Positions 8,406 to 16,380 are shown, counted from the first letter of the stretch. The stretch is DNA of 47,171 bases from Microbacteriaceae bacterium PS02068 (GCA_029959325.1 JASCPF010000020.1:1-47171); one strand, 5' to 3'. The notes: generated by a model from the letters alone, not told the origin. Numbers and translations are program-made.

Positions 8406-9854
8406 GTGGGAACCCTCACCTCCGAACCGACCGTGCACCTGACGTCGAAGACCCTGGCCCACATCCACGTGGAGGGTGAGGTCGACGAGGTCTTCGCGTC
8501 GACCGAGGACGCGCTGCGCGGCCGCATCGTCGAGGCGATCCGCCTGATGGCGGCGTCGGCGGGCGAGCCGGTCACCGCGATGGTCGTCGACGGCGAGGTC
8601 CGCTGGCCCCTGATCGTCCACCCCGACGGCACCTTCCTCGAGGCGACGGCGCTCGCCGAGACCGCCGAGGGCGAGCCCGCGTCGGCGCCGCGCCTGCGCG
8701 TGCGCACCGGAGAGGTCCCCGTGATCGCCGCGGTCCCCGCCGCCGAGCCTGATTCGGTCCCCGAGCCTGTCGAGGGGTCGTCCGACGCTTCGACAAGCTC
8801 AGCGACCGGGGCGAGCTCAGCGACCGGGGCAAGCTCCGCCACCGACGCGAGCTCCGCGCCCGACGCCCACCCTGCGCCCCTGCGCGGCGCCACTCCGCGC
8901 CGCGAAACCGCCCCGCGCGTCGCCCCGACCGTCGAGGATCTGCTCAACTCGCGGGCCGACCGAGTCAAGCCGCGCGCGACCGAGGGCTGGCAGGGCACCG
9001 TCCGTCGCGTGACCGGCGGGGCCATCGCGCCCCGCCCCGGCAAGGCCGAGCAGTCGCGCCTCGATCGCGAGCGCATCGTGCAGCGGCGCCTCGATGCCCC
9101 GCGCACGATCGTCGTGCTGAACCCCAAGGGCGGCGCGCACAAGACGACCTCGACCCTGCTGCTCGCGGCCACCTTCGGCACGCAGCGGGGCGGCGCCACG
9201 CTCGCGTGGGACAACAACGAGACCCGCGGCACGCTCGGCTGGCGCGCGCAGAACGCCCCGCACCACCGCACGGCGGTCGACCTGCTCGAGCACCTCGACT
9301 CGTTCGCCGAGCCGAGCCAGGCGAGCCTCGCCGCCCTCGACACGTATGTGCGCACGCAGGTCGACGCGCGGTTCGACGTGCTGGCATCCGATGAGGATGC
9401 CGCGGCATCGTCCACGATCGACGCGGCGGCGTTCGATCGCCTGCACGGCGTGCTCTCCCGCTACTACCGCCTGCTCATCGTTGACACCGGCAACAACATG
9501 CGCGCGTCGAACTGGGTCGCGGCCGTCGCCGCAGCCGACCAGCTGGTGATCGTCTCGACCGTGCGCGAGGACACCGCCGCGAGCGCCGCGTGGCTGCTCG
9601 ACGGCCTGCGCGAGAAGGGCTTCGACGCCAAGATCGACGACGCCGTCACGATCCTCGCGGCGCCCTCGGCGAAGCCCGACCGCAAGCTCGCCGAGCGGCT
9701 CGAGCGCCACTTCGCGCAGGTGACCGGCAGCGTCGTGCACGTGCCGTTCGACGCCGCACTGGTCGACGGCGGCCCGATCGACTTCGATGCGCTGTCGCCC
9801 GAGAGTCGGGATGCCTGGTTGACGGCCGCCGCCGCGATCGCCGGACGCCTCTGA
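8406..9854 (+). CDS. ParA/MinD-like P-loop ATPase with long N-terminal region
   Basis: A 482-residue protein. Residues 1-115 form a small unassigned domain, 116-175 are a low-complexity Ser/Ala/Pro linker, and about 233-482 form a MinD/ParA-type ATPase. The P-loop reads NPKGGAHKTTS: the signature lysine is present but the usual KGGVGKT has His in place of Gly. The later IVDTGNN segment is the Walker B region. There is no ParB neighbour and no parS-like cluster, so chromosome partitioning is not supported; a role in protein positioning or secretion is possible but unproven. The linker was built partly from a dispersed palindrome plus 18-bp tandem repeats. GTG start after a purine-rich GAAAGG. 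Confidence 0.75.
   Translation: MGTLTSEPTVHLTSKTLAHIHVEGEVDEVFASTEDALRGRIVEAIRLMAASAGEPVTAMVVDGEVRWPLIVHPDGTFLEATALAETAEGEPASAPRLRVRTGEVPVIAAVPAAEPDSVPEPVEGSSDASTSSATGASSATGASSATDASSAPDAHPAPLRGATPRRETAPRVAPTVEDLLNSRADRVKPRATEGWQGTVRRVTGGAIAPRPGKAEQSRLDRERIVQRRLDAPRTIVVLNPKGGAHKTTSTLLLAATFGTQRGGATLAWDNNETRGTLGWRAQNAPHHRTAVDLLEHLDSFAEPSQASLAALDTYVRTQVDARFDVLASDEDAAASSTIDAAAFDRLHGVLSRYYRLLIVDTGNNMRASNWVAAVAAADQLVIVSTVREDTAASAAWLLDGLREKGFDAKIDDAVTILAAPSAKPDRKLAERLERHFAQVTGSVVHVPFDAALVDGGPIDFDALSPESRDAWLTAAAAIAGRL
8756..8807. repeat. REP-like palindrome in frame inside the ParA-like gene
   Basis: Arms 8756-8775 and 8788-8807 are inverted copies matching at 16 of 20 positions around a 12-base loop. 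The cores are GAGCCTGTCGAGG and CTTCGACAAGCTC. From memory, similar CTTCGACA/TGTCGAAG palindromes are dispersed in many high-GC genomes; here one is translated as part of the linker. Confidence 0.65.
8796..8867 (+). repeat. 18-bp tandem repeat, four copies, coding
   Basis: Four consecutive 18-bp units begin with AGCTC and encode SSATGA, SSATGA, SSATDA and SSAPDA. The first unit overlaps the right arm of the palindrome, so the repeat seems to have grown from the inserted element. Confidence 0.75.
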
Positions 9855-9859
9855 CCTGC

Positions 9860-9881
9860 GACCCGCGTTTCGGGTCTGTTT
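9860..9881 (+). terminator. Weak hairpin after the ParA-like gene
   Basis: Six-base arms GACCCG and CGGGTC with a 5-base loop, followed by TGTTT. It lies 5 bases after the stop codon. Confidence 0.4.
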
Positions 9882-9942
9882 CCGCCGGTGAAATCTCGCG
9901 AACGGATGGCGGATCTGCTGGCATCCGCCGCCGCTCGCGGTT

Positions 9943-9948
9943 TAGCGT
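9943..9948 (+). promoter_or_regulatory. -10 element of the NCS2 permease gene
   Basis: TAGCGT, the same hexamer seen at several other promoters in the window, 54 bases before the ATG at 10003. No GTNAC-N6-GAAAC box is found in phase with it. Confidence 0.4.
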
Positions 9949-10002
9949 CGCCCTGACGACGGGGTGCGACCTCCCCGCGCCCCCGCGCTGACGGGAGCCG
10001 CC

Positions 10003-11493
10003 ATGACCACCACCGCAGAGAAGGCGTCCAAGGCCGCCGACCGCAAGGCTCGAGCCGCAGACAACGGGGTCGACGCGATCCCCCCGCTCGCGCGGCTGTT
10101 CCCGCTCGGCCTGCAGCACGTGCTGGCGCTGTACGCGGGCGCCGTCGCGGTGCCGCTGATCGTCGGCGGAGCGCTCGGCTACAGTGCCGAAGACCTCGCC
10201 TTCCTGATCAGCGCAGACCTCTTCATCGCCGGCATCGCGACGATCGTGCAGTCGGTCGGCTTCTGGCGGTTCGGCGTGCGGCTGCCGCTCATGCAGGGCG
10301 TGACGTTCGCCGCCGTCGGTCCGATGATCGCGATCGGCCAGCAGCACGGCATCCAGACGATCTTCGGCTCGGTCATCGCCTGCGGGCTGTTCATGGTGCT
10401 CGTCGCGCCGTTCTTCGCGCAGCTGCTGCGCTTCTTCCCGCCGATCGTCACGGGCACCGTGATCCTGATCATCGGGCTCTCGCTCATGCGCGTCGCGGCC
10501 GGCTGGATCATGACCGGTTCGACCGCGGATGCCCCGGGCGCGCCCCCGATCAACGTCGCCTTCGCCTTCGGCACGCTGCTGTTCATCGTGCTGCTCGAGA
10601 GGTTCGCGCCCGCGGCTCTGGCGCGGGTCTCTGTGCTGCTCGGCCTCGTCGTCGGCACGCTCGTCGCCCTGTTCGTGCCGGGCATGACCGACTGGTCGGG
10701 CGTGGGGAATGCCGGCTGGTTCGCCGTCGTGACGCCGTTCCACTTCGGGCTGCCGGTGTTCGAGATCGCGTCGATCATCTCGATGTGCATCGTGGGCGTC
10801 GTCATCATGACCGAGACCACGGGCGACATGATCGCGGTCGGCGAGATCGTCGAGCGGCCCGTCACGCGCCGGCAGCTCGCCGACGGACTGCGCGCCGACG
10901 GCCTCGGCACGATCCTCGGCGGCATCTTCAACACGTTCCCGTACACGGCGTTCGCGCAGAACGTCGGGCTCGTCTCGCTGACCGGCGTGCGCTCGCGATA
11001 CGTCGCGACGATGGCCGGCGCGATCCTCGTGGTGCTGGGACTTATCCCGAAGGTCTCGGCCATCGTCGAGGGCGTGCCGCGCGCCGTGCTCGGCGGCGCG
11101 GGCATCGCGCTGTTCGGGATGGTCGCCGCCTCGGGCATCCGCACGCTCGCGAAGGTGAAGTTCAACAACAAGAACGTGCTCGTCGTCGCGATCTCGGTCG
11201 GCATCGCCCTGCTGCCGACCGTCACGCCGACCATCTACGACGAGTTCCCCGACTGGTTCCAGCTGATCTTCGACTCGGGCATCTCGGCGGGCGCGATCGT
11301 CGCGATCCTGCTGAACCTGCTGCTCAACAGCGACGAGATGCGGCGCGAGCACGCGAACGATCCGTCGATCGGGGCGTCTGACGCCGTGCGCGGCCCCGCG
11401 GCCGCTGCGCTGGTGCACCCGGATGCCTCGGGCACCGGCCTCATCGACACCGTCGTGCTCGACGACGACGGTCACGCCGCGCCGCGGCTCTGA
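10003..11493 (+). CDS. NCS2 family nucleobase permease (urate/xanthine type)
   Basis: A 496-residue integral membrane protein of the nucleobase:cation symporter-2 family with about 12-14 hydrophobic segments. The family signature QNVGLVSLTG is present, preceded by TFPYTAFA, and the TETTGD motif lies in the middle. The ATG at 10003 has GGGAG at 9993-9997. The nearest neighbour is the urate hydroxylase gene on the other strand, so urate (or xanthine) uptake by proton symport is the likely role. The acidic C-terminal tail after the last membrane segment is hydrophilic. Confidence 0.88.
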   Translation: MTTTAEKASKAADRKARAADNGVDAIPPLARLFPLGLQHVLALYAGAVAVPLIVGGALGYSAEDLAFLISADLFIAGIATIVQSVGFWRFGVRLPLMQGVTFAAVGPMIAIGQQHGIQTIFGSVIACGLFMVLVAPFFAQLLRFFPPIVTGTVILIIGLSLMRVAAGWIMTGSTADAPGAPPINVAFAFGTLLFIVLLERFAPAALARVSVLLGLVVGTLVALFVPGMTDWSGVGNAGWFAVVTPFHFGLPVFEIASIISMCIVGVVIMTETTGDMIAVGEIVERPVTRRQLADGLRADGLGTILGGIFNTFPYTAFAQNVGLVSLTGVRSRYVATMAGAILVVLGLIPKVSAIVEGVPRAVLGGAGIALFGMVAASGIRTLAKVKFNNKNVLVVAISVGIALLPTVTPTIYDEFPDWFQLIFDSGISAGAIVAILLNLLLNSDEMRREHANDPSIGASDAVRGPAAAALVHPDASGTGLIDTVVLDDDGHAAPRL

Positions 11494-11520
11494 CGGGCGC
11501 CCAGACCGCGCCGCGGACGC

Positions 11521-11575
11521 GATGGCGCCGCGATGGCGCCGCCATGGCGCCGCCGCGGCGCCGCCATGGCGTCGA
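11521..11575. repeat. 11-bp tandem repeat, five units
   Basis: Units of GATGGCGCCGC type repeat five times with no gap (11521, 11532, 11543, 11554, 11565); the first two are identical and the others differ by 1-4 bases. The array lies in the spacer between the convergent NCS2 permease and hpxO genes and abuts a 65-bp palindrome. Confidence 0.75.
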
Positions 11576-11638
11576 AACACACCCTCCGCGGTGAGACACA
11601 GCGCGTCGCACTGTGTCTCACCGCCAACGCCGTGTTTC
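11574..11638. terminator. 65-bp two-tier palindrome between convergent genes
   Basis: Inner arms 11588-11601 and 11611-11624 form a perfect 14-bp stem around a 9-base loop. Outer arms GAAACAC (11574-11580) and GTGTTTC (11632-11638) are also perfect, separated from the inner stem by exactly 7 unpaired bases on each side. It probably acts as a bidirectional terminator, although no T-run follows. Confidence 0.6.
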
Positions 11639-11712
11639 AGCGCGCGCCGTGGTCCCAGCTCGCGCGCAAGCCCCGAGCCGCGCCGCCCCGCGCCGCCCCA
11701 CGCACCCCCGCG

Positions 11713-12900
11713 TCAGAGCACGCCACCGCCGAGGTTCACGGGGCTGCCCTCGATGTTGCTCACGATGCCGCGGATGATGCCCGCGCCGTCGCTGCCGCGC
11801 AGGCTCTCGTACCAGGTGGCGGTCGCGTCGGGGTCGTACGCGTGGGTCTCGTCGCCGCGCTTGCGGGCGCGCAGCACGAGCTCGCCGGCGCGCTCGGCGC
11901 GCATCTTCTCGTATCGGTGCAGCGTGTCTTCGACGCTCACGGTGTTGGTCGCGAACGCGATGCCGAGGGCGAACGAGTCCTCGAGGGCCGAGCAGGCGCC
12001 CTGGCCGATGTCGGGCGATGTGTTGTGCGCGGCGTCGCCGAGGATCGCGACGCGTCCTTTCGCCCAGGTGTGGAAGGGCGTGATGTCCCAGATCTCGACG
12101 CGGTTGAGCGACACGGCCGGGTCGATCGCGTCGATCAGGGCCTGTACGCCGGGCGCCCATCCCGCGAAGGCCGCCTCGAGCGGCGCCTTCCCCTCGGAGC
12201 GGTCGTACGGGATGCCCGCCGGCTGCGGCACGTCGAACCAGAAGTAGAACCGGTCGCCCGCGACGGGCATGACCGCGGCCCGCTTGCCTTCGGCGACATA
12301 GGTCGTCCAGGCATCCGCTCCGCCGATCGCGGAGTCGACGGGGATCAGCCCGTTGAAGTTGGTGTAGCCCGAGTACTCGCGCACGATCTCGGGGGCGCCG
12401 TCGGGCTGCACGTAGGTGCGGGTGAGCGAGCGAGCCCCATCGGCCCCGAGCACGAGGTCGGCGGTGTCGGTCGCTCCGTCGGCGAAGGTGACGGTGACGG
12501 ATGCCCCGTCGTCGGCGATCGCCACGACCTTGCGGCCGAGGTGGATGCCATCGAGGCCGAACGTGCGCATCAGCAGCGCCTGCAGGTCGGCCCGCGCGAC
12601 GGGGTACGGCTTCTGCCCGCTCTGAGCCGTGACGGGGGCGAGCGAGAAGTCGCACAGCACCTCGCCGGAGTGGCCGTCGCGGTAGGCCATCGTGGCCATG
12701 TCGCCGCCGAGCTCTGCGACCTCGGCGCCGAGCCCCAGCCAGTTGAGCACCTTCACGCCGTTCGACCACAGCGAGAGCGCCGCGCCCACGGGCTTGTTCT
12801 CGCGCATCTGGTCGTAGATCACGACGTCGTGCCCGAGTCGCTGCAGCGCGATGCCCGCGCTCGTTCCGCCGATGCCCGCGCCGATGATGATCACCTTCAT
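11713..12900 (-). CDS. hpxO: FAD-dependent urate hydroxylase
   Basis: A 395-residue class A flavin monooxygenase that converts urate to 5-hydroxyisourate using NADH and oxygen. GAGIGGTSAG at the N-terminus binds the ADP part of FAD, and GDAAH late in the protein binds its ribityl chain. Arg207 and Tyr219 (GKR and RFYF segments) keep the 12-residue spacing of the active-site Arg204/Tyr216 of Klebsiella HpxO, and KPVGAALSLWSNGVK and GWAPGVQALIDAIDP closely resemble that enzyme. The next two enzymes of the pathway lie just upstream. TAGCGT ends 6 bases before the ATG, and phased GTNAC/GAAAC sites lie behind it. Confidence 0.92.
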   Translation of the reverse strand: MKVIIIGAGIGGTSAGIALQRLGHDVVIYDQMRENKPVGAALSLWSNGVKVLNWLGLGAEVAELGGDMATMAYRDGHSGEVLCDFSLAPVTAQSGQKPYPVARADLQALLMRTFGLDGIHLGRKVVAIADDGASVTVTFADGATDTADLVLGADGARSLTRTYVQPDGAPEIVREYSGYTNFNGLIPVDSAIGGADAWTTYVAEGKRAAVMPVAGDRFYFWFDVPQPAGIPYDRSEGKAPLEAAFAGWAPGVQALIDAIDPAVSLNRVEIWDITPFHTWAKGRVAILGDAAHNTSPDIGQGACSALEDSFALGIAFATNTVSVEDTLHRYEKMRAERAGELVLRARKRGDETHAYDPDATATWYESLRGSDGAGIIRGIVSNIEGSPVNLGGGVL

Positions 12901-12906
12901 ACCCGC

Positions 12907-12912
12907 ACGCTA
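12907..12912 (-). promoter_or_regulatory. -10 element of hpxO (leaderless)
   Basis: TAGCGT on the minus strand, then 6 bases, then the ATG of hpxO. Confidence 0.55.
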
Positions 12913-12922
12913 GGCCCCACGT

Positions 12923-12960
12923 GTCACCGGGGCGTTTCCCGAGGGATGCCGGGGCGTTAC
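12923..12960 (-). promoter_or_regulatory. GlnR-like phased half-sites upstream of hpxO
   Basis: On the minus strand the order is GTAAC, then 17 bases, GAAAC, 6 bases, GTGAC, so all half-sites start at multiples of 11. GAAAC ends 21 bases, and GTGAC 10 bases, before the -10 hexamer. The order is not the strict GTNAC-N6-GAAAC, so this is a weaker member of the set. Confidence 0.55.
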
Positions 12961-12971
12961 GACCTCGCCCG

Positions 12972-13301
12972 TCAGCTGCCGCGGTAGGTGGAGTAGCCGA
13001 ACGGGCTCAGCAGCAGCGGCACGTGGTAGTGCGAGCGCTCGGCGACGGTGAAGGTCACCGTGACGAGCGGATAGAAGCATTCCTGGCCGCGATCCCCGAA
13101 ATACGCGCCGGTGCCGAACGTGAGCCCGTAGATGCCGGGCTCGAGCACGTCGGGGCCGAGCGCCGCGCGGCCGTCGTCGTCGGTCAACCCCTGCGCGAGG
13201 GGCTCGAGCACGCCGTCGACGTAGCGGCCGAGCGAGACGGCCACGTTCGCCGCGGGGCAGCCCGCGGCCGCGTCGAGAACGTGCGTGGTCAGGTGGCTCA
13301 T
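12972..13301 (-). CDS. hiuH: 5-hydroxyisourate hydrolase (transthyretin-related protein)
   Basis: A 109-residue protein with the two hallmark segments of HIU hydrolases: LTTHVLD near the start and the C-terminal tetrapeptide YRGS. It hydrolyses 5-hydroxyisourate to OHCU. The start overlaps the uraD stop (ATGA), and hpxO follows after a 71-base spacer with its own promoter. Cytoplasmic, probably tetrameric as in the family. Confidence 0.93.
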   Translation of the reverse strand: MSHLTTHVLDAAAGCPAANVAVSLGRYVDGVLEPLAQGLTDDDGRAALGPDVLEPGIYGLTFGTGAYFGDRGQECFYPLVTVTFTVAERSHYHVPLLLSPFGYSTYRGS

Positions 13302-13846
13302 GTCAGCCCTTCGGGTTGAGGCGCGGGGGATTCAGGCGCGCTTTCGTTTTCAGGCGCAAGGGTCGTGCGCAGGCGCAGCAGCGCGATCTGCGCCAGTTGG
13401 CCCAGAGCCTCGGCGGCCTCGGTGTCGTCGTCGTTGCCGAGCCGGCGCTGCACCTCGGCGAGCATCTCTGCGGGCGAGCGCCCCGCGGCGCGGATGAGGA
13501 ACACCCGGCCGAAGCGCTCCTCATAGGCCGCGTTGGTGGATGCCATGGCATCCACCACCTCATCCGTCGCGCTCGCCATCGACGCCTGCTCGCGCCGCGA
13601 GGCATCCGCGTCCGCTCCGGCGCCGACCGGTCGCTGGCCGATGCGAGGGTGGTGCGCGAGCGCGGCATCCAGGTCATCGCGCGACCACCGGGCGGCGGCG
13701 GCCTCAGCGACCTGCGCCGCCTCGTCGACCGACGCGTAGGGCCGCGCGTCCACGACGGCGCCGACCCACGCGGGGATCGCCGCCCAGACGGATGCCACGG
13801 CGCGCGCATCATCACGGGATGCCGCGTTGAACTCGTCGAGGTGCAC
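13298..13846 (-). CDS. uraD: OHCU decarboxylase
   Basis: A 182-residue protein of the 2-oxo-4-hydroxy-4-carboxy-5-ureidoimidazoline decarboxylase family, which yields (S)-allantoin. The segments LAHHPRIGQ (catalytic His) and SRREQASM match the family. The GTG at 13846 is chosen because TAGCGT ends 6 bases upstream, giving a leaderless message. A perfect GTTAC-N6-GAAAC box lies 10 bases behind that hexamer. The C-terminal tail after about residue 165 is Pro/Glu-rich. Confidence 0.9.
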   Translation of the reverse strand: MHLDEFNAASRDDARAVASVWAAIPAWVGAVVDARPYASVDEAAQVAEAAAARWSRDDLDAALAHHPRIGQRPVGAGADADASRREQASMASATDEVVDAMASTNAAYEERFGRVFLIRAAGRSPAEMLAEVQRRLGNDDDTEAAEALGQLAQIALLRLRTTLAPENESAPESPAPQPEGLT

Positions 13847-13852
13847 GCACCG

Positions 13853-13858
13853 ACGCTA
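13853..13858 (-). promoter_or_regulatory. -10 element of uraD-hiuH (leaderless)
   Basis: TAGCGT on the minus strand, 6 bases before the GTG of uraD. Confidence 0.55.
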
Positions 13859-13868
13859 GCGCGGCGCG

Positions 13869-13884
13869 GTTTCGCGCGCGTAAC
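13869..13884 (-). promoter_or_regulatory. Perfect GlnR-like box upstream of uraD-hiuH
   Basis: Minus strand GTTAC-N6-GAAAC, matching all nine specified positions of the GTNAC-N6-GAAAC pattern. GAAAC ends 10 bases before the -10 hexamer, so the box covers the -35 region. It lies in the 41-base gap between the XRE gene and uraD and gives uraD a promoter separate from that of the regulator. Confidence 0.65.
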
Positions 13885-13887
13885 GCC

Positions 13888-14499
13888 TCAGCGCGCGTCG
13901 CCGCGGCCGGGGTGCACGATGAGCCACTGCGCGACCGCGGGCTCGGTGCCCGTGTTGTGGATGCGGTGCGGCCTCGAGCACGGATAGCTCACCGAGTCGC
14001 CGGGGCGCAGCACGATCCGCTCGTCGTCGAAGTCGACGGTCAGCGCCCCGGAGAGGACGTTGCCGACCTCGTAGCCCTCGTGGCGGAACAGGTCGTTCTC
14101 GGCGTGGGCCGCGGCCCCCGGCGGGTAGATCGACTCGAAGTAGTCGACGCCGGGGGTGCGCCCGGGCGACAGGCGGCGGAAGGTGACGCCGCTCGAGAGA
14201 GTGACCGCGGTCGAGTGCTCGCCGCGCAGCACGGCGACACCGCCGGCGTGCTCGTCGACGGCGACCGACGCGGCCGAGAACACCGCGGCGAGCGGAACGC
14301 CGAGCGCGTCGGTGATCGCGATCAGGCGCGAGACGCTCGGCTGCATCACGCCGCGCTCGATCTGCGAGACGGCGCTCGGTGAGATGTCGAGCAGGCGGGC
14401 GAGCTCGCGCGCCGACATCCGCTGCTGGCGCCGCAGCTCGCGCAACCGCAGACCGACGTTGTCGCCCGTGAGCGCGGCGGCGGCTTGGGTCGTGGGCAC
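13888..14499 (-). CDS. XRE-family regulator with C-terminal cupin domain
   Basis: A 203-residue protein: helix-turn-helix at about residues 16-70 (MSARELARLLDISPSAVSQI), then a small beta-barrel cupin (about 105-198) with a YEVGNVLSG segment and an HRIHNTG end, the usual small-molecule sensor of this family. It is divergent from the allantoin permease and upstream of uraD-hiuH-hpxO, so it probably regulates purine breakdown by sensing an intermediate. GTG start at 14499, 6 bases after TAGAAT. Confidence 0.85.
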   Translation of the reverse strand: MPTTQAAAALTGDNVGLRLRELRRQQRMSARELARLLDISPSAVSQIERGVMQPSVSRLIAITDALGVPLAAVFSAASVAVDEHAGGVAVLRGEHSTAVTLSSGVTFRRLSPGRTPGVDYFESIYPPGAAAHAENDLFRHEGYEVGNVLSGALTVDFDDERIVLRPGDSVSYPCSRPHRIHNTGTEPAVAQWLIVHPGRGDAR

Positions 14500-14505
14500 G
14501 CTCCG

Positions 14506-14511
14506 ATTCTA
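14506..14511 (-). promoter_or_regulatory. -10 element of the XRE-cupin gene (leaderless)
   Basis: TAGAAT on the minus strand, 6 bases before the GTG start. No GTNAC-N6-GAAAC box lies in phase with it on this strand. Confidence 0.55.
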
Positions 14512-14585
14512 GAGCGGGGTGCCGAAAGCGCCGCCGTGCGCCGGGGATCGACGTGTCGAGTGTGAAGCGGGAACTTCACGACGGC

Positions 14586-14601
14586 GTTACACGACCGAAA
14601 C
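14586..14601 (+). promoter_or_regulatory. Perfect GlnR-like box upstream of the allantoin permease
   Basis: GTTAC-N6-GAAAC with no mismatch, followed after 21 bases by TAGCTT (14623-14628) as a -10 element. TTCAC and GAAGC lie 11 and 22 bases further upstream, in phase. The same box-to--10 distance is found at allB. Confidence 0.65.
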
Positions 14602-14724
14602 CAGCCGCCGAGCGTGAAGCAATAGCTTCATCTCATCACCACCAGGCCGCGGACTCCACGTCGTGGTCATCTCTCCCACATGACCCGGGCCCTCCCGCCC
14701 GCCCACCTGGAAGGTAATCCCCAC

Positions 14725-16380
14725 ATGAACGTTCCCGAGACGGCGCCCGAGGCGGCGCCGTACACGAAACCGCACGACATCGTCGAGGCGGCCGGTCACC
14801 CGGTCGGCGCCGGCAACATGAAGCCCGAGTACGACTATCGCCTGGCGAACGAAGACCTCGCGCCGCTGAAGAAGCAGTCGTGGACCTCGTACAACATCTT
14901 CGCGTTCTGGATGTCGGACGTGCACTCCGTCGGCGGCTACGTCACGGCCGGCTCGCTGTTCGCCCTCGGCATCGCCAGCTGGCAGGTGCTGCTCGCCCTC
15001 GTCATCGGCATCTGCATCGTGCAGTACTTCGCGAACCTGGTCGCGAAGCCCAGCCAGAAGACGGGCGTGCCCTACCCGGTCGTGAACCGCGCCATCTTCG
15101 GCATCAAGGGCGCGAACATCCCCGCGATCATCCGCGGGCTGATCGCGATCGCCTGGTACGGCGTGCAGACCTTCCTCGCGGCCGAGTCGCTCAACATCAT
15201 CTTCCTGAAGTTCATCCCCGGCAGCGCGGCGCTGCTCGAGCCCAGCTTCCTGGGGCTCTCGGCCCTCGGGTGGATCTCCTACGCGATCCTCTGGGTCGCG
15301 CAGGCGGCGCTGTTCTGGCGCGGCATGGAGGTCATCCGCAAGTTCATCGACTTCGCCGGCCCCGCCGTCTACGTCGTGATGATCATCCTGGCGGTCTACC
15401 TCGTCTCGAAGGCCGGATGGTCGAACATCAGCTTCACGCTGTCGGAGGGCCCGCCGATGGACTTCTGGGCCTCGGTCCCCGTCATGCTCACGGCCATCGC
15501 GCTCGTCGTGTCGTACTTCTCGGGCCCGATGCTCAACTTCGGTGACTTCGCCCGCTACGGCAAGTCGTTCCAGGCCGTCAAGCGCGGCAACTTCTGGGGC
15601 CTGCCGGTCAACTTCCTGTTCTTCTCGCTGCTCGTCGTGATCACCGCCTCGGCGACGGTCCCGGTGTTCGGCGAGCTGATCACCGACCCGATCAAGACCG
15701 TCGAGAAGATCGACTCGTGGTTCGCGATCCTGCTCGGCGGCCTGACCTTCGTGATCGCCACGGTCGGCATCAACATCGTCGCGAACTTCATCTCGCCCGC
15801 CTTCGACTTCTCGAACGTCGCGCCGCACAAGATCTCGTGGCGCATGGGCGGCATGATCGCGGCCGTCGGCTCGGTGATCCTCACCCCGTGGAACTGGTAC
15901 TCGAACGACACGGCGATCCACTACTCGCTCGGTGTGCTGGGCGCTCTCATCGGGCCGCTCTTCGGCATCCTGATCGCCGGCTACTACGTCTCCGCGCACC
16001 AGCGCATCCAGACCGACGAGATGTTCACGATGAGCGAGAAGGGCACCTACTGGTATAGCAAGGGCTACAACAAGAACGCCGTCTACGCGTTGATCTGGGC
16101 GGGCGTTCCGACCGTGATCCTCGCGGTGTTCCCCAAGCTCCTCGCCGACCTCGGCATCTTCGACATCTCGTGGGTCAGCAACTACACCTGGTTCATCGGC
16201 TGCGGCCTCGGCTACGCGATCTTCGTGATGCTCGAGCGCGCCAACCCGCAGGTTCCCTCGCTCGAGGGGCTGTCGGCGGGCGTCTCCGACGGCACGCTCG
16301 ACGGCGCGGCATCCACGCCCGCCTCCGAGCCGGCCGCCATCTCGGCCGAGATCCCCGTGCAGAAGGTCACCGAGGGATGA
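14725..16380 (+). CDS. pucI: NCS1 family permease, probable allantoin transporter
   Basis: A 551-residue membrane protein of the nucleobase:cation symporter-1 family with about 12 membrane segments. Features typical of PucI-like permeases include the N-terminal NEDLAPLKKQSWTSYNIFA region, GVPYPVVNRAIFGIKG, and the NWYSNDTAIHY segment. The ATG at 14725 is preferred over an upstream one because GGAAGG lies at 14709-14714. The allantoin racemase gene overlaps its stop (ATGA), which supports allantoin as substrate; hydantoin is the alternative for this family. Confidence 0.87.
   Translation: MNVPETAPEAAPYTKPHDIVEAAGHPVGAGNMKPEYDYRLANEDLAPLKKQSWTSYNIFAFWMSDVHSVGGYVTAGSLFALGIASWQVLLALVIGICIVQYFANLVAKPSQKTGVPYPVVNRAIFGIKGANIPAIIRGLIAIAWYGVQTFLAAESLNIIFLKFIPGSAALLEPSFLGLSALGWISYAILWVAQAALFWRGMEVIRKFIDFAGPAVYVVMIILAVYLVSKAGWSNISFTLSEGPPMDFWASVPVMLTAIALVVSYFSGPMLNFGDFARYGKSFQAVKRGNFWGLPVNFLFFSLLVVITASATVPVFGELITDPIKTVEKIDSWFAILLGGLTFVIATVGINIVANFISPAFDFSNVAPHKISWRMGGMIAAVGSVILTPWNWYSNDTAIHYSLGVLGALIGPLFGILIAGYYVSAHQRIQTDEMFTMSEKGTYWYSKGYNKNAVYALIWAGVPTVILAVFPKLLADLGIFDISWVSNYTWFIGCGLGYAIFVMLERANPQVPSLEGLSAGVSDGTLDGAASTPASEPAAISAEIPVQKVTEG

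Noticed and set aside
9867..9882. GTTTC-N6-GTTTC upstream of the NCS2 permease as another GlnR-like box
   Set aside because: No GTNAC half-site, not in phase with the TAGCGT at 9943, and it coincides with a small hairpin after the ParA-like gene.
9646..11580. 644-codon open frame on the minus strand over the NCS2 permease
   Set aside because: Same antisense composition bias, no start signal, and it crosses the 11-bp repeat array.
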